Shown here one piece after another: positions 36,135-45,141 of a stretch of DNA of 64,000 nt (the stretch's first letter is position 1; every line of letters begins with the position of its first letter). The notes beneath the pieces were generated by a model. The model worked only from the letters and a program-made list of their open reading frames with translations, ran no database searches and was not told the DNA's origin. A program made the position numbers and the translations under genes. This DNA is from Duganella margarita (lineage in GTDB: Bacteria; Pseudomonadota; Gammaproteobacteria; Burkholderiales; Burkholderiaceae_D), in NCBI RefSeq assembly GCF_009857535.1, contig NZ_WWCS01000004.1:364827-428826 (forward strand). Direction: 5' to 3'.

Positions 36135-37160
36135 TTATTCCTTATTGTTCGTCGTCAGCAGCATGGCGTCGCCGTAGCTGAAGAAGCGGTATTCATTGGC
36201 GATCGCGTGGGCGTAGGCCTTGCGGATCTCTTCATAGCCGGCGAAGGCCGACACCAGCATCAGCAGCGTCGACTTCGGCAGGTGGAAATTGGTGATCAGG
36301 CGCGTGACGGTCTTGAACTGGTAGCCAGGCGTGATGAACAACGCCGTATCCGCACTACCCGCTTCCAGCTGGCCGCCCTGCGAGGCCGATTCCAGCGCGC
36401 GCAGGCTGGTAGTGCCCACCGCCACCACATCGCGGCCGGCGGCGCGCGTGGCGCGCACCGCATCCACGGTTTCCTGCGGCATGGTGTACCACTCGGTATG
36501 CATCTGGTGATCGGCCAGCTTTTCGTGACGCACCGGCTGGAAGGTGCCGGCGCCGACGTGCAGCGTGACGTAGGCGAAGTTGACGCCCTTGGCTTTCAGC
36601 TTTTCCAGAAGCGGCTCGTCGAAGTGCAGGCCGGCGGTCGGCGCGGCCACCGCGCCCGGCACCTTGTTGAACACTGTCTGATAGCGGTTCTCGTCGAATG
36701 AATCGGCATCGTGCTCAATGTACGGCGGCAGCGGCAGGCGGCCGTGGGCTTCGATCAGGTCGAACACGTCGGCATCGAAATGCAGCGTGAAGAACTCGCC
36801 GGCGCGCTCGCCGACAGTGACGTCAAAGGCGTCCGCCAGGCGCATTTTAGTACCGGCCAGCGGCGACCGCGAAGCGCGCACCTGGGCCAGCACGGTGCGG
36901 TTATCCAGCACGCGTTCCACCAGCGCCTCGACCTTGCCGCCGCTTTCCTTCATGCCGAAGAAACGCGCCTTCAGCACGCGGGTATTGTTCATCACCAGCA
37001 GGTCGCCCGGCTGCAGCAGATCGAGAATATCGGCGAACTGGCGGTCGATAATCTGCTCACCGTCCAGATGCAGCAGACGGGAAGCGCTGCGGTCAGGCAG
37101 CGGGAATTGCGCAATACGCTCTTGCGGCAAGTTAAAATCGAAATCGGAAAGCGAATACAT
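36135..37160 (-). CDS. queA: S-adenosylmethionine:tRNA ribosyltransferase-isomerase
   Basis: 341 residues. Transfers the ribosyl group of SAM to preQ1-tRNA to form epoxyqueuosine. Family signatures include the N-terminal [37 protein letters not shown], and the C-terminal [18 protein letters not shown]. It is the first gene of the queA-tgt-yajC-secD-secF run and is divergent from recG with 71 bases between starts. No preQ1 riboswitch is apparent in that short gap. Confidence 0.97.
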   Translation of the reverse strand: MYSLSDFDFNLPQERIAQFPLPDRSASRLLHLDGEQIIDRQFADILDLLQPGDLLVMNNTRVLKARFFGMKESGGKVEALVERVLDNRTVLAQVRASRSPLAGTKMRLADAFDVTVGERAGEFFTLHFDADVFDLIEAHGRLPLPPYIEHDADSFDENRYQTVFNKVPGAVAAPTAGLHFDEPLLEKLKAKGVNFAYVTLHVGAGTFQPVRHEKLADHQMHTEWYTMPQETVDAVRATRAAGRDVVAVGTTSLRALESASQGGQLEAGSADTALFITPGYQFKTVTRLITNFHLPKSTLLMLVSAFAGYEEIRKAYAHAIANEYRFFSYGDAMLLTTNNKE

Positions 37161-37231
37161 GTGCGGACTCTGTTAAACAAAAATACGGTAGGCCTTACAA
37201 TAGCGGCGGCCAACCCTCTATTTTACGCCAT

Positions 37232-39298
37232 ATGCCTGTTTCACCGTCTAAAACTGCTAAAAAAACCGTCAGCGCAGAGGCCAAACTGGCCAAATTGGGC
37301 TTGCACACCGATATGGACCTGGTGCTGCACCTACCCATGCGCTACGAGGACGAAACCCAGGTCATCACCATCGAAGAAGCACGCCTGCACGGCGGCGACA
37401 CCTCCCAAGTTGAGGGCGTTGTTGTAAAAAACGAGATCGCCTACAAGCCAAGACGACAATTATTAGTGCATATCAGCGACGGCACCGGCGATTTGCAGCT
37501 GCGTTTCATGAATTTCTACGGCAGCCAGGTCAAGCAGCTGGCCGAGGGCACGCGGATACGCGCGCGCGGCGAGTTGAAACACGGCTTCTTCGGCGCCGAG
37601 ATGGTGCACCCGGCCTATAAAGTGGTCAATGAGGGCGCGCCGCTGCCAACGTCGCTGACGCCGGTGTATCCATCCGGTGAAGGCCTGTCGCAGCCGGTGC
37701 TGCGCAAAGCCATCCGCGACGCCATGACGCGCGTGGACTGGAGCGACACCCTGCCCGCCGCGCTGCGCGCGCAATTGCAGTTGTCCGACCTGGAACCGGC
37801 GGTGAAGCTGCTGCACTATCCGCCGCAGGAGGTGGACAACCACGCGCTGGCCGACCGCTCGCATCCCGCCTGGACACGGGTGAAATTTGACGAGCTGCTG
37901 GCGCAGCAGCTGTCGCTGAAACGCGCGCAGCGTGCGCGCCGCCTGAAAGGATCGCCGGCGCTGATGGTGATCGGCGCACTGTCCGAACGCTTCCAGGCCG
38001 GCCTGCCGTTCAAGCTGACCAACGCCCAGCAAAAAGTGCTGAACGAAATCCGCGCCGACCTGCGCCAGCCGTTCCCGATGCAGCGTCTGCTGCAAGGCGA
38101 TGTAGGCAGCGGCAAGACCGTGGTGTCCGCGCTGGCGGCGGCACAGGCCATTGACAGCGGCTACCAGGCCGCGCTGATGGCGCCGACCGAGATCCTGGCC
38201 GAACAGCACTTCCGCAAGATCGCCGCCTGGATGGAGCCTCTGGGCGTGAAAGTCGCCTGGTTGAGCGGCAGCTTGAAGAAAAAGGACAAGCAGGCGGCCT
38301 ATGACCTGATCGAATCCGGCGAAGCGCGGCTGGTGGTGGGCACGCACGCGCTGCTGCAAGACGTGGTGACCTTCGAGAATCTCGGGCTGGTGATCGTCGA
38401 CGAGCAGCACCGCTTTGGCGTCGGCCAGCGCCTCGTGCTGCGCAACAAAGGCAACGAAGGCGAAGTGCCGCACCAGCTGATGATGTCCGCCACGCCGATC
38501 CCGCGCACGCTGGCGATGACCTACTACGCCGACCTGGAAGTCTCGGTCATCGACGAACTGCCGCCGGGCCGCAGTCCTATCGTCACCCGCACCATCGACC
38601 AGAATCGCCGCGACGAAGTGATCGAGCGTGTGCATGCGGCGGCGCAGGAAGGCCGTCAGGTCTACTGGGTCTGCCCGCTGATTGAAGAATCGGAAGCGCT
38701 GCAACTGCAAACCGCCACCGACACCCACGCGCTGCTGGCCGAAGCGCTGCCGGACCTGAATATTGGTCTGGTACACGGTCGCCTGAAGACGGCGGAAAAA
38801 CAGGAAGTGATGGACGCCTTCATCGCCAACGAAATGCAGGTGCTGGTGGCCACCACGGTGATTGAAGTCGGCGTCGACGTGCCGAATGCGTCGCTGATGG
38901 TGATCGAACACGCCGAGCGTTTCGGCCTGTCGCAGCTGCACCAGTTGCGCGGCCGCGTGGGCCGGGGCTCGGCGGCGTCGGTGTGTTTGCTGCTGTATCA
39001 AAGCCCGCTGGGCCAGATCGCCAAGCAGCGCCTGATGACGATGCGCGAAACCACCGACGGTTTTGAAATCGCCCGCCGCGATCTGGAGATACGCGGACCC
39101 GGAGAATTCCTCGGCGCCCGCCAATCCGGCCAGGCCATGCTGCGCTTCGCCGACCTGGAAACCGATAGCTGGCTGGTGGACCAGGCACGCGACGTCGCCC
39201 ACGATCTCCTGCACGCCAACACCCCGGAAAAAGCCGCCACCGTTGAAGCTCACCTGGCCCGCTGGCTAGGCGGCCGCGAAGAATTCCTCAAGGTCTGA
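37232..39298 (+). CDS. recG: ATP-dependent DNA helicase RecG
   Basis: 688 residues. Branch-migrates and regresses stalled replication forks. An N-terminal wedge/OB-fold domain (about 1-230) is followed by the helicase core with Walker A GDVGSGKT, the DEAD-like box DEQHRFGVGQR, motif III MSATPIPRTL, motif VI-type QLRGRVGRG, and the C-terminal TRG-like FEIARRDLEIRGPGEFLGARQSG. The protein is complete. It is transcribed away from queA and ends 3 bases before a palindromic repeat element. Confidence 0.97.
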   Translation: MPVSPSKTAKKTVSAEAKLAKLGLHTDMDLVLHLPMRYEDETQVITIEEARLHGGDTSQVEGVVVKNEIAYKPRRQLLVHISDGTGDLQLRFMNFYGSQVKQLAEGTRIRARGELKHGFFGAEMVHPAYKVVNEGAPLPTSLTPVYPSGEGLSQPVLRKAIRDAMTRVDWSDTLPAALRAQLQLSDLEPAVKLLHYPPQEVDNHALADRSHPAWTRVKFDELLAQQLSLKRAQRARRLKGSPALMVIGALSERFQAGLPFKLTNAQQKVLNEIRADLRQPFPMQRLLQGDVGSGKTVVSALAAAQAIDSGYQAALMAPTEILAEQHFRKIAAWMEPLGVKVAWLSGSLKKKDKQAAYDLIESGEARLVVGTHALLQDVVTFENLGLVIVDEQHRFGVGQRLVLRNKGNEGEVPHQLMMSATPIPRTLAMTYYADLEVSVIDELPPGRSPIVTRTIDQNRRDEVIERVHAAAQEGRQVYWVCPLIEESEALQLQTATDTHALLAEALPDLNIGLVHGRLKTAEKQEVMDAFIANEMQVLVATTVIEVGVDVPNASLMVIEHAERFGLSQLHQLRGRVGRGSAASVCLLLYQSPLGQIAKQRLMTMRETTDGFEIARRDLEIRGPGEFLGARQSGQAMLRFADLETDSWLVDQARDVAHDLLHANTPEKAATVEAHLARWLGGREEFLKV

Positions 39299-39301
39299 TA
39301 C

Positions 39302-39373
39302 CGTCACTCCCGCGCAGGCGCGAGTCCATAGAACGCAGGCTCAGCATGGATTCCCGCCTGCGCGGGAATGACG
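39302..39373. repeat. Paired-palindrome REP-like element, copy B
   Basis: Same family as 20038-20117, but the inner core is in the opposite orientation (CATAGAACGC...CTCAGCATGG). The left hairpin is slightly diverged (CACTCCCGCG..GCGCGAGT), the right one perfect. It fills the gap between the convergent recG and the 39-residue membrane gene, where it may serve as a bidirectional transcription end. Confidence 0.85.
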
Positions 39374-39377
39374 CTGG

Positions 39378-39497
39378 CTAGAAGCACAGGTAAATCCGGT
39401 TGGCGACATCCGCCACAAAATCCGGCCGCAAGTAAGCCGCGAACACCAGCGCCAGCACAATGGCGATGGCGGCGCGCAGCAGCCAGGTTTTCATCAT
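39378..39497 (-). CDS. 39-residue membrane micro-protein coupled to the MFS gene
   Basis: A 39-codon gene (MMKTWLLRAAIAIVLALVFAAY at the start, then LRPDFVADVANRIYLCF). Its ATG overlaps the TGA of the MFS gene (ATGA), so translation is very probably coupled. One N-terminal hydrophobic helix of about 17 residues follows a basic start; the remaining 17 residues are polar to amphipathic and end in Cys-Phe. I cannot assign a family. A regulatory or stabilising partner of the permease is a reasonable hypothesis, not a demonstrated one. Confidence 0.65.
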   Translation of the reverse strand: MMKTWLLRAAIAIVLALVFAAYLRPDFVADVANRIYLCF

Positions 39498-40705
39498 GCC
39501 GCCTGCATGCGCGCCAGCGGGCGCTCGTTGATCGGCAGGTTGACCAGCCCCGCCATCACGCCCAGCGCGATGGTGATGCCCCACACGACGTCGTAATTGC
39601 CCTGCAACGCGTACAGATAGCCGCCCAGCCAAACGCCAAGGAAGCTGCCCAGCTGGTGCGAGAAGAACACGATCCCGGCCAGCATCGACATATGCTTCAC
39701 GCCGAACACGCCGGCAATGATGCCATTGGTGAGTGGCACCGTCGACAACCACAACACGCCCATCGCCGCCGCAAACAGATAGACCGTGATCGGCATCAAT
39801 GGCGCCAGCAGGAACAGCGTAATCGCCAAGGCGCGCGCGAAGTAAATCGCCGACAGCAGGTAGCGCTTGGGCAGGCGTCCACCCAGCTTGCCGGCGTAGT
39901 ACGAACCGAAGATATTGAACAGTCCAATCAAGGCCAGCGCCATCACGGCGACGCCAGGATTTGAAATCCCCTTGTCCTTCAAATACGCCGGCATGTGCAC
40001 GCCGATGAACACCAGCTGGAAACCGCATACAAAATAGCCGGCCACCAGCAGCAGGAAGGAGCGGTTGCCCAATGCCTCGGCGGCGGCTTCTCGGATACTT
40101 TGCTGCGGGCCGTGAGCATGCGTCACCGCCGGTTCGCGCAGATAGAAAGCCATCGGCACCATCAGCGCCACCAGCAAGGCGCCAAGTATGTAGAAGGCGT
40201 TCTGCCAGCCGACTGCGGAGATCAGTTGCTGCTCGATCGGCATCAGCATGAACTGGCCCAGCGAACCGGCTGCGCCGGAGATGCCGAACGCCCACGAGCG
40301 TTTTTCCGCCGGCGCCACGCGGCCGATGATGCCGCTGACCGCGCCGAACGCGGTACACGCCAGGCCCAGGCCAATAAACAGACCGGTGCCCAGCACGAAC
40401 AAGGTAGGATCTTTGACCATCGCCATCCAGAACAGGCCGGCGGCGTAGCTGACAGCGCCGACCAGCACCACGCGCATGGTGCCGAAGCGGTCCGCCGCCA
40501 TGCCGGCGAACGGGCCGATGGCGCCCCACATCAGGTTCTGCATGGCTTGCGCCAGCGAGTAGGTCTCGCGCGTCCAGCCGTGGGCCTGGGAAATCGGCTG
40601 CATCCAGAAGCCGAAACCGTGGCGCACGCCCATCGCCATCGTCAGCACGACGCCAGTGGCAAGCAGCACGGTTTTCAAGGAAGGTGCGCGGTCCGCGACA
40701 AACAT
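39494..40705 (-). CDS. MFS transporter
   Basis: 403 residues with 12 predicted helices and the MFS loop 2-3 motif in the form GMAADRFGTMRV. The first helix region (VVLTMAMGVRHGFGFWMQPISQAHGW) resembles the monocarboxylate/oxalate-formate branch of the superfamily. It is probably an organic-acid or other small-anion permease, but no substrate can be claimed. It lies 71 bases downstream of the Gfo/Idh oxidoreductase on the same strand and is directly coupled to a 39-residue membrane gene. Confidence 0.88.
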   Translation of the reverse strand: MFVADRAPSLKTVLLATGVVLTMAMGVRHGFGFWMQPISQAHGWTRETYSLAQAMQNLMWGAIGPFAGMAADRFGTMRVVLVGAVSYAAGLFWMAMVKDPTLFVLGTGLFIGLGLACTAFGAVSGIIGRVAPAEKRSWAFGISGAAGSLGQFMLMPIEQQLISAVGWQNAFYILGALLVALMVPMAFYLREPAVTHAHGPQQSIREAAAEALGNRSFLLLVAGYFVCGFQLVFIGVHMPAYLKDKGISNPGVAVMALALIGLFNIFGSYYAGKLGGRLPKRYLLSAIYFARALAITLFLLAPLMPITVYLFAAAMGVLWLSTVPLTNGIIAGVFGVKHMSMLAGIVFFSHQLGSFLGVWLGGYLYALQGNYDVVWGITIALGVMAGLVNLPINERPLARMQAA

Positions 40706-40776
40706 GGTGTATCCCCGTTGTTAAAATCGTATCCGGAGATTGTAACCAGTTCGCGCGGGCCGCGCTTGCAAGGTCT

Positions 40777-41772
40777 TTATGCGTCGGCCGGGTAGCGCAG
40801 GCCGATCTGCGCGCGGATCTCGTCCAGGGTGCCCATCAGCGCCAGCGTTTCAGCGTGCGGCATCACCGGGCTTTCGATCAGGCCGGCGCGAAGGCAGCGG
40901 CCGACTTCCTGGGCTTCGTGCGTATAGCCGTTGCCGGACTTCGGCAGCGTCAGCGTTCGCTCGTTGCGCGAGGAGCCGTCCACCAGCGTGACGGTGATGG
41001 TGTCGGTGTTGTGGAAGCGGTCGTGCAGGCGCACATAGCCCTTCTCGCCCGAGATCACCAATTCGGTCGGCGTGCGCGAACGCAGGCTGCACGCGCAGGA
41101 CGAGACGCCGCCGCCTTCGTGCGTCAGCGTGAACGCAGTCTGCATATCGACGCCGGTGGCGGCCATCTCGGCCTGCGCCTTCACGCCCGTCACCGCGCCG
41201 AGGAAGAAGGACGACATCGACAGCGGATAAATGCCGAGATCCAGCAGCGCGCCGCCGCCCAGTTCCGGCGCGAACAAACGATGCTCAGGACCGGCGTCCG
41301 AAGTAAAGCCGAAATCGGCCGACACGTTGGCCGGCTTGCCGATTTCGCCGCTGTCCACAATGCGCTTCGCCTCGACCACGGAAGGCATAAAGCGCGTCCA
41401 CATCGCCTCCATCACGAACAGCTTCCTGGCGCGCGCCAGGTTGATGATGTCCTCGGCCTGGCGCCGGTTCATGGTGAACGATTTTTCCACCAGCACCGCC
41501 TTGCCGCCGTTGAGGCACATCAGCGCGTTCTCGTGGTGCATCGGGTGTGGCGTTCCGATATAGATCACGTCCACTTCGGGATCGTCGGCCAGCGCCTGGT
41601 AGCTGCCATGGAAACGCTCGGCGCCATATTCCTGGCCGAACTTGGTAGCGCTATCTACCGAGCGCGAAGCCACGGCTGCCAGTTTGGCATCCGGCGTCTC
41701 GCGCAAAGCGGTGGCGAAGGCCTTGGCGATTTTGCCCGTGCCCAGAATACCCCAGCGAATTACCTGCGTCAT
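40777..41772 (-). CDS. Gfo/Idh/MocA-family NAD(P)-dependent oxidoreductase
   Basis: 331 residues. An N-terminal Rossmann domain (IRWGILGTGKIAKAFATAL, then YIGTPHPMHHENALMCLNGGKAVLVEKS) precedes a C-terminal alpha/beta substrate domain. The usual EKP signature reads EKS here; the lysine thought to act in catalysis is kept. Family members oxidise sugars, inositols or dihydrodiols, and the closest resemblance by eye is to the dimeric dihydrodiol dehydrogenase group. It follows the DUF3025 gene by 48 bases. The substrate is unknown. Confidence 0.9.
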   Translation of the reverse strand: MTQVIRWGILGTGKIAKAFATALRETPDAKLAAVASRSVDSATKFGQEYGAERFHGSYQALADDPEVDVIYIGTPHPMHHENALMCLNGGKAVLVEKSFTMNRRQAEDIINLARARKLFVMEAMWTRFMPSVVEAKRIVDSGEIGKPANVSADFGFTSDAGPEHRLFAPELGGGALLDLGIYPLSMSSFFLGAVTGVKAQAEMAATGVDMQTAFTLTHEGGGVSSCACSLRSRTPTELVISGEKGYVRLHDRFHNTDTITVTLVDGSSRNERTLTLPKSGNGYTHEAQEVGRCLRAGLIESPVMPHAETLALMGTLDEIRAQIGLRYPADA

Positions 41773-41820
41773 GGTGTACTTTCTGCCGCGTCGGCGGCGT
41801 GTTGGTTGGTGTCGGAATGC

Positions 41821-42618
41821 CTATTTTACTGCGGCGATGCGCTTGGGGCGGAACACCGTTGCGTCGGCGTAGAAGGCCTCGTCCTGATCGGGCCACCAGC
41901 CCGGCACGCCCAGCGCCTGCATCGGCGTGAAGCTCGCAGTGGTCAAACCTTCATCGGCCAGCTGCTGCGCGACTTTGGCGTCCAGCCATGCGCGGCGTCC
42001 GTCGTGGTCCAGCGCGAAAAAATCATCGGACGCCAGCACCACCCGCGTGTGCGCGGTGATGGCCTTGCGCGGCGCCACCAGCTTTTCCATCAGCGCGTGG
42101 CCGAACAGCCATACTTGCGCATCCACGCCCCATTGCGCGCGGCGGCCGACAAACGCATCGTGCCAGCGATGCCCTTGCAGCGCCTCGATCAGTGCCTGAC
42201 CTGCTGCGTCATCGCGCACCACCAGCAGGGCGGCGTTTTCGTCGAAGATGGTGGCGCCGTCGCGCGCCGGGCCGCGTGATTTGCCGACGCCGTCCAGCGC
42301 AATCTGCGCCGCCTGCAAGGCGTTCAGTTGAACTTTGATGCGCGGGAAGGTCAGCCATACCAGGCCGTTGAAAAAGTCGTGCAGGTTGTCGCGCGTGGGC
42401 ACGCAACCGGTGGCGCCGATGTGCTGTTCGTAGGCGGTGCCCTCCGGCAGCTCCTCCTGCGGCACGAACGACATGGGCAAGCCCAGATGATTGCGCAGGC
42501 CCAGTGCCGCGGCCTGCTGGCAGAACGTGTCGCGGAAGTGCGTGTCCGCCGACAAATGGCTGGCCGCGCCGCGTACCGATTCAAACCAAGGGCGCGACCA
42601 GTCGATTGTCTCCAGCAC
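41821..42618 (-). CDS. DUF3025 domain protein
   Basis: 265 residues with the DUF3025 signature: IDWSRPWFESV at the start, the central GCVPTRDNLHDFFNGLVWLTFPRIK, and the C-terminal PGWWPDQDEAFYADATVFRP. The family is widespread in betaproteobacteria and has no known function. It begins 3 bases after the pyrC stop, so it is probably translated from the same message. There is no signal peptide or membrane segment. Confidence 0.9.
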   Translation of the reverse strand: MLETIDWSRPWFESVRGAASHLSADTHFRDTFCQQAAALGLRNHLGLPMSFVPQEELPEGTAYEQHIGATGCVPTRDNLHDFFNGLVWLTFPRIKVQLNALQAAQIALDGVGKSRGPARDGATIFDENAALLVVRDDAAGQALIEALQGHRWHDAFVGRRAQWGVDAQVWLFGHALMEKLVAPRKAITAHTRVVLASDDFFALDHDGRRAWLDAKVAQQLADEGLTTASFTPMQALGVPGWWPDQDEAFYADATVFRPKRIAAVK

Positions 42619-42621
42619 TGC

Positions 42622-43674
42622 TTACACCATTTTCCAGTTGATGGTTTCACCGGCGTTGAGCGGCACCACTTGCTGGTCGGCCAGCGGCAGGGTTTCCGGC
42701 AGGGCCCACTGCTCGCGCTTCAGCGTGATGGTGCCTTCGTTGCGCGGCAGGCCGTAGAAGGCCGGGCCGTTGAAGCTGGCGAAGGCTTCCAGTTTATCCA
42801 GCGCGCCGGCGCGCTCGAAGGCTTCGGCGTACAGCTCCATCGCATGCAGCGCGGTGTAGCAACCGGCGCAACCGCAAGCGGCTTCCTTGGCGCCTTGCGC
42901 GTGCGGCGCCGAGTCGGTACCGAGGAAGAAGCGTTCGTCACCGCTGGTGGCGGCCGTCACCAGCGCCAGACGGTGCTCTTCGCGCTTCAGCACCGGCAGG
43001 CAGTAGTAGTGCGGGCGGATGCCGCCCTTGAAGATGTCGTTGCGGTTGTACAGCAGGTGATGTGCGGTGATGGTCGCCGCGATCGGACCTTCGGCTTCCG
43101 CCACGTACTGGGCGGCGTGCTTGGTGGTGATGTGCTCAAACACGATGTTCAACGCAGGGAAATCACGGCGCAGTGGACGCATGACGCGTTCGATGAATAC
43201 GGCTTCGCGGTCGAACAGGTCGATGTCCTGGTCGGTGACTTCGCCATGCACCAGGAACGGCATGCCGACTTCCTGCATCTTCTCCAGCACCTTGTAGCAG
43301 TTGGCCAGATCGGTCACGCCGGCGTCGGAATTGGTGGTGGCGCCGGCCGGGTACAGCTTGACCGCGTGGACAATGCCGCTCTCCATGGCGCGCACGATTT
43401 CGTCGGGCTGCGTGTTGTTGGTCAGGTAGAGCGTCATCAGCGGCTCGAAATTCATCCCTTGCGGCAGCGCGGCCAGGATGCGCTCGCGGTAGGCGACAGC
43501 GGCCGCCGTGGTGGTCACCGGTGGTTTCAAGTTTGGCATCACAATGGCGCGCGCGAACTGGCGGGCGCTGTGCGGCAGCACGCTGGCCAGCGTCGCGCCG
43601 TCGCGCAGATGCAGGTGCCAGTCGTCTGGGCGGGTGATGGTGATGCTGTCGGGAGTATTTGCGAGGTCGGACAT
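42622..43674 (-). CDS. pyrC: Dihydroorotase
   Basis: 350 residues. Third enzyme of pyrimidine synthesis, cyclising N-carbamoyl-aspartate to dihydroorotate. It is the PyrC (class II) type: zinc ligands in [10 protein letters not shown] near the N-terminus, the carboxylated lysine in [16 protein letters not shown], further histidines in LVHGEV and EHITT, and the catalytic Asp in LGTDSAPH. The length matches E. coli PyrC (348). It is the first gene of a run continuing into DUF3025. Confidence 0.96.
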   Translation of the reverse strand: MSDLANTPDSITITRPDDWHLHLRDGATLASVLPHSARQFARAIVMPNLKPPVTTTAAAVAYRERILAALPQGMNFEPLMTLYLTNNTQPDEIVRAMESGIVHAVKLYPAGATTNSDAGVTDLANCYKVLEKMQEVGMPFLVHGEVTDQDIDLFDREAVFIERVMRPLRRDFPALNIVFEHITTKHAAQYVAEAEGPIAATITAHHLLYNRNDIFKGGIRPHYYCLPVLKREEHRLALVTAATSGDERFFLGTDSAPHAQGAKEAACGCAGCYTALHAMELYAEAFERAGALDKLEAFASFNGPAFYGLPRNEGTITLKREQWALPETLPLADQQVVPLNAGETINWKMV

Positions 43675-43738
43675 GGCGGCGGGCTTTCAGGCTATCAAAG
43701 TGCGAATAGCCGACATTTTACCTCGTTGCGCCGGTCGC

Positions 43739-43767
43739 TTGACAGTGCGTACGCACCAGCGTACGTT
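43739..43767 (+). promoter_or_regulatory. Promoter and operator of the YefM-like antitoxin gene
   Basis: TTGACA (43739-43744), a 17-base spacer and TACGTT (43762-43767). The spacer holds a perfect 12-bp palindrome, GTGCGTACGCAC (43745-43756), and a second CGTACG at 43760-43765, the sort of repeated palindrome used for autorepression by Phd/YefM antitoxins. Confidence 0.55.
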
Positions 43768-43794
43768 TAGACCACGCTATCCCAAGGAACCGCC

Positions 43795-44037
43795 ATGGAC
43801 ACCATTTCCGCCAGCGAAGCCCGCGCCCGGCTGTACAACCTGATCGACGAAACCGCCGCCAGCCACGCACCGGTCACCATTACCGGCAAGCGCAATAACG
43901 CCGTGCTGGTGTCGGCAGAGGATTGGGCGGCAATCCAGGAAACGCTGCATTTGCTCTCCGTGCCCGGAATGCGGGAGTCGATTCTTGCAGCGCGCGCGGA
44001 GCCACTGGAAAACAACAGCAAGGAATTAAGCTGGTGA
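43795..44037 (+). CDS. Phd/YefM-family antitoxin
   Basis: 80 residues. The N-terminal DNA-binding fold of Phd/YefM is clear (MDTISASEARARLYNLIDETAASHAPVTITGKRNNAVLVSAEDW), followed by the toxin-binding helix (AIQETLHLLSVPGMRESILAAR). AAGGA lies 6 bases before the ATG. The next gene, overlapping by 4 bases, is a truncated YoeB-like toxin, so this antitoxin is probably a remnant that still represses its own promoter. Confidence 0.88.
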   Translation: MDTISASEARARLYNLIDETAASHAPVTITGKRNNAVLVSAEDWAAIQETLHLLSVPGMRESILAARAEPLENNSKELSW

Positions 44038-44198
44038 GCGGGCAGCTGGTGTATTCGCGTCAAGCAGAAAAAGACGCGAAAAAATTAGCCGCCGCTCACT
44101 TGAAGAAACAAACCCAAGCGCTACTGGACGTGCTGGCCAGCGATCCGTTTGCCCGGCCACCACCATTTGAAAAACTGGTCGGTCAGTTTGCCGGATTC
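44034..44198 (+). pseudogene. Truncated YoeB/Txe-like toxin
   Basis: A GTG start (44034) overlaps the antitoxin stop. The first 54 residues follow YoeB/Txe RNase toxins (VYSRQAEKDAKKLAAAHLKKQTQALLDVLASDPFARPPPFEKLVGQFAG). The family then requires a YSRRIN..HRLVY-type C-terminal third carrying the catalytic residues, and this is absent. The frame instead runs on as unrelated sequence, antisense to the neighbouring gltL gene, and stops at 44309 (91 codons). Neither other frame restores the lost end, so this is a deletion, not a frameshift. An inactive toxin is expected. Confidence 0.75.
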
Positions 44199-44205
44199 GT
44201 TGCCT

Positions 44206-44931
44206 TCAATGAATTATACGTGCCAGGAAATCACGGGCGCGCTCGGTCTTCGGCGCCTGGAAGAACTCGTCCTTGGCCGTATCTTCCAGAATCGCGCCCT
44301 GGTCCATGAACACCACGCGGTTGGCCACCTTGCGGGCGAAGCCCATTTCGTGGGTCACTACCATCATGGTCATGCCTTCCTGCGCCAGGCCAACCATCAC
44401 ATCCAGCACCTCGTTGATCATTTCCGGGTCCAGCGCCGAAGTCGGTTCGTCGAACAGCATGGCGATCGGGTCCATCGACAGCGCGCGCGCAATCGCCACC
44501 CGCTGCTGCTGGCCGCCCGACAGCTGGCCGGGGAATTTATCCTGCTGCGCCAGCAGGCCGACCCGGTCCAGGTACTGCAAACCGCGCGCCGTGGCCTCGT
44601 CCGCACTGCGGCCCAGCACCTTGATCTGGCCCAGCGTCAGGTTGTCGCGCACCGATAAATGGGGGAACAGCTCAAAATTCTGGAATACCATGCCGATCCG
44701 CGCCCGCAGCGCCGGCAGATCGGTGGTTTTTTCGCCGACCGAGGTGCCATCGACGATAATCTGGCCCTGCTGCACCGGCTCCAGCCCGTTGACCGTCTTG
44801 ATCAGGGTGGACTTGCCGGAGCCGGACGGGCCGCAAATCACCATCACGTCGCCCTTGTCTACCTTGGTGCTGCAATCCTTCAAAACCTGGAATTGCCCAT
44901 ACCACTTGCTGATGTTTTTGATTTCGATCAT
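44206..44931 (-). CDS. gltL: GltL-type amino acid ABC transporter ATPase (orphan)
   Basis: 241 residues, a complete polar amino acid ABC ATPase: Walker A GPSGSGKST, Q-loop MVFQNFELFPHLSV, signature LSGGQQQRVAIARAL, Walker B AMLFDEPTSALDPEM, H-loop VTHEMGFARKVA. It is most like the glutamate/aspartate importer ATPase GltL. Normally gltI, gltJ and gltK precede it on the same strand; here the upstream sequence is the promoter region of a divergent symporter, so it stands alone. It must serve permeases encoded elsewhere or be a leftover. No clear ribosome binding site precedes the ATG at 44931. Confidence 0.9.
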   Translation of the reverse strand: MIEIKNISKWYGQFQVLKDCSTKVDKGDVMVICGPSGSGKSTLIKTVNGLEPVQQGQIIVDGTSVGEKTTDLPALRARIGMVFQNFELFPHLSVRDNLTLGQIKVLGRSADEATARGLQYLDRVGLLAQQDKFPGQLSGGQQQRVAIARALSMDPIAMLFDEPTSALDPEMINEVLDVMVGLAQEGMTMMVVTHEMGFARKVANRVVFMDQGAILEDTAKDEFFQAPKTERARDFLARIIH

Positions 44932-44978
44932 AAGAAAATAGATTATTCGGTCTGGCAACAGGCAGGACGGCTGCGCGC

Positions 44979-45007
44979 TTGACAGCGTCCCTGCCCGCAA
45001 GGATACT
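44979..45007 (+). promoter_or_regulatory. Sigma-70 promoter for the GltP/DctA-type symporter
   Basis: TTGACA (44979-44984), a 17-base spacer and GATACT (45002-45007). The optimal spacing and perfect -35 make this the best promoter match in the window. It implies a leader of about 130 bases before the ATG at 45142. Confidence 0.6.
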
Positions 45008-45141
45008 GCGGAACTTGCCATTAGTTTCAGCAGCCGGCGCACCTTCCACCGGCTGTCGCCACGCTAAGAAAAGAACGCAGCGGCGGCCAACCTGCACGCT
45101 GCGCAGGCCAAGAGAGACACTACCACAGGAAACCCAACAAT

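Noticed and set aside
37161..37231. preQ1 riboswitch between queA and recG
   Set aside because: No compact pseudoknot-like hairpin with an A-rich tail is apparent in the 71-base gap, and queA in this group is not usually riboswitch-controlled.
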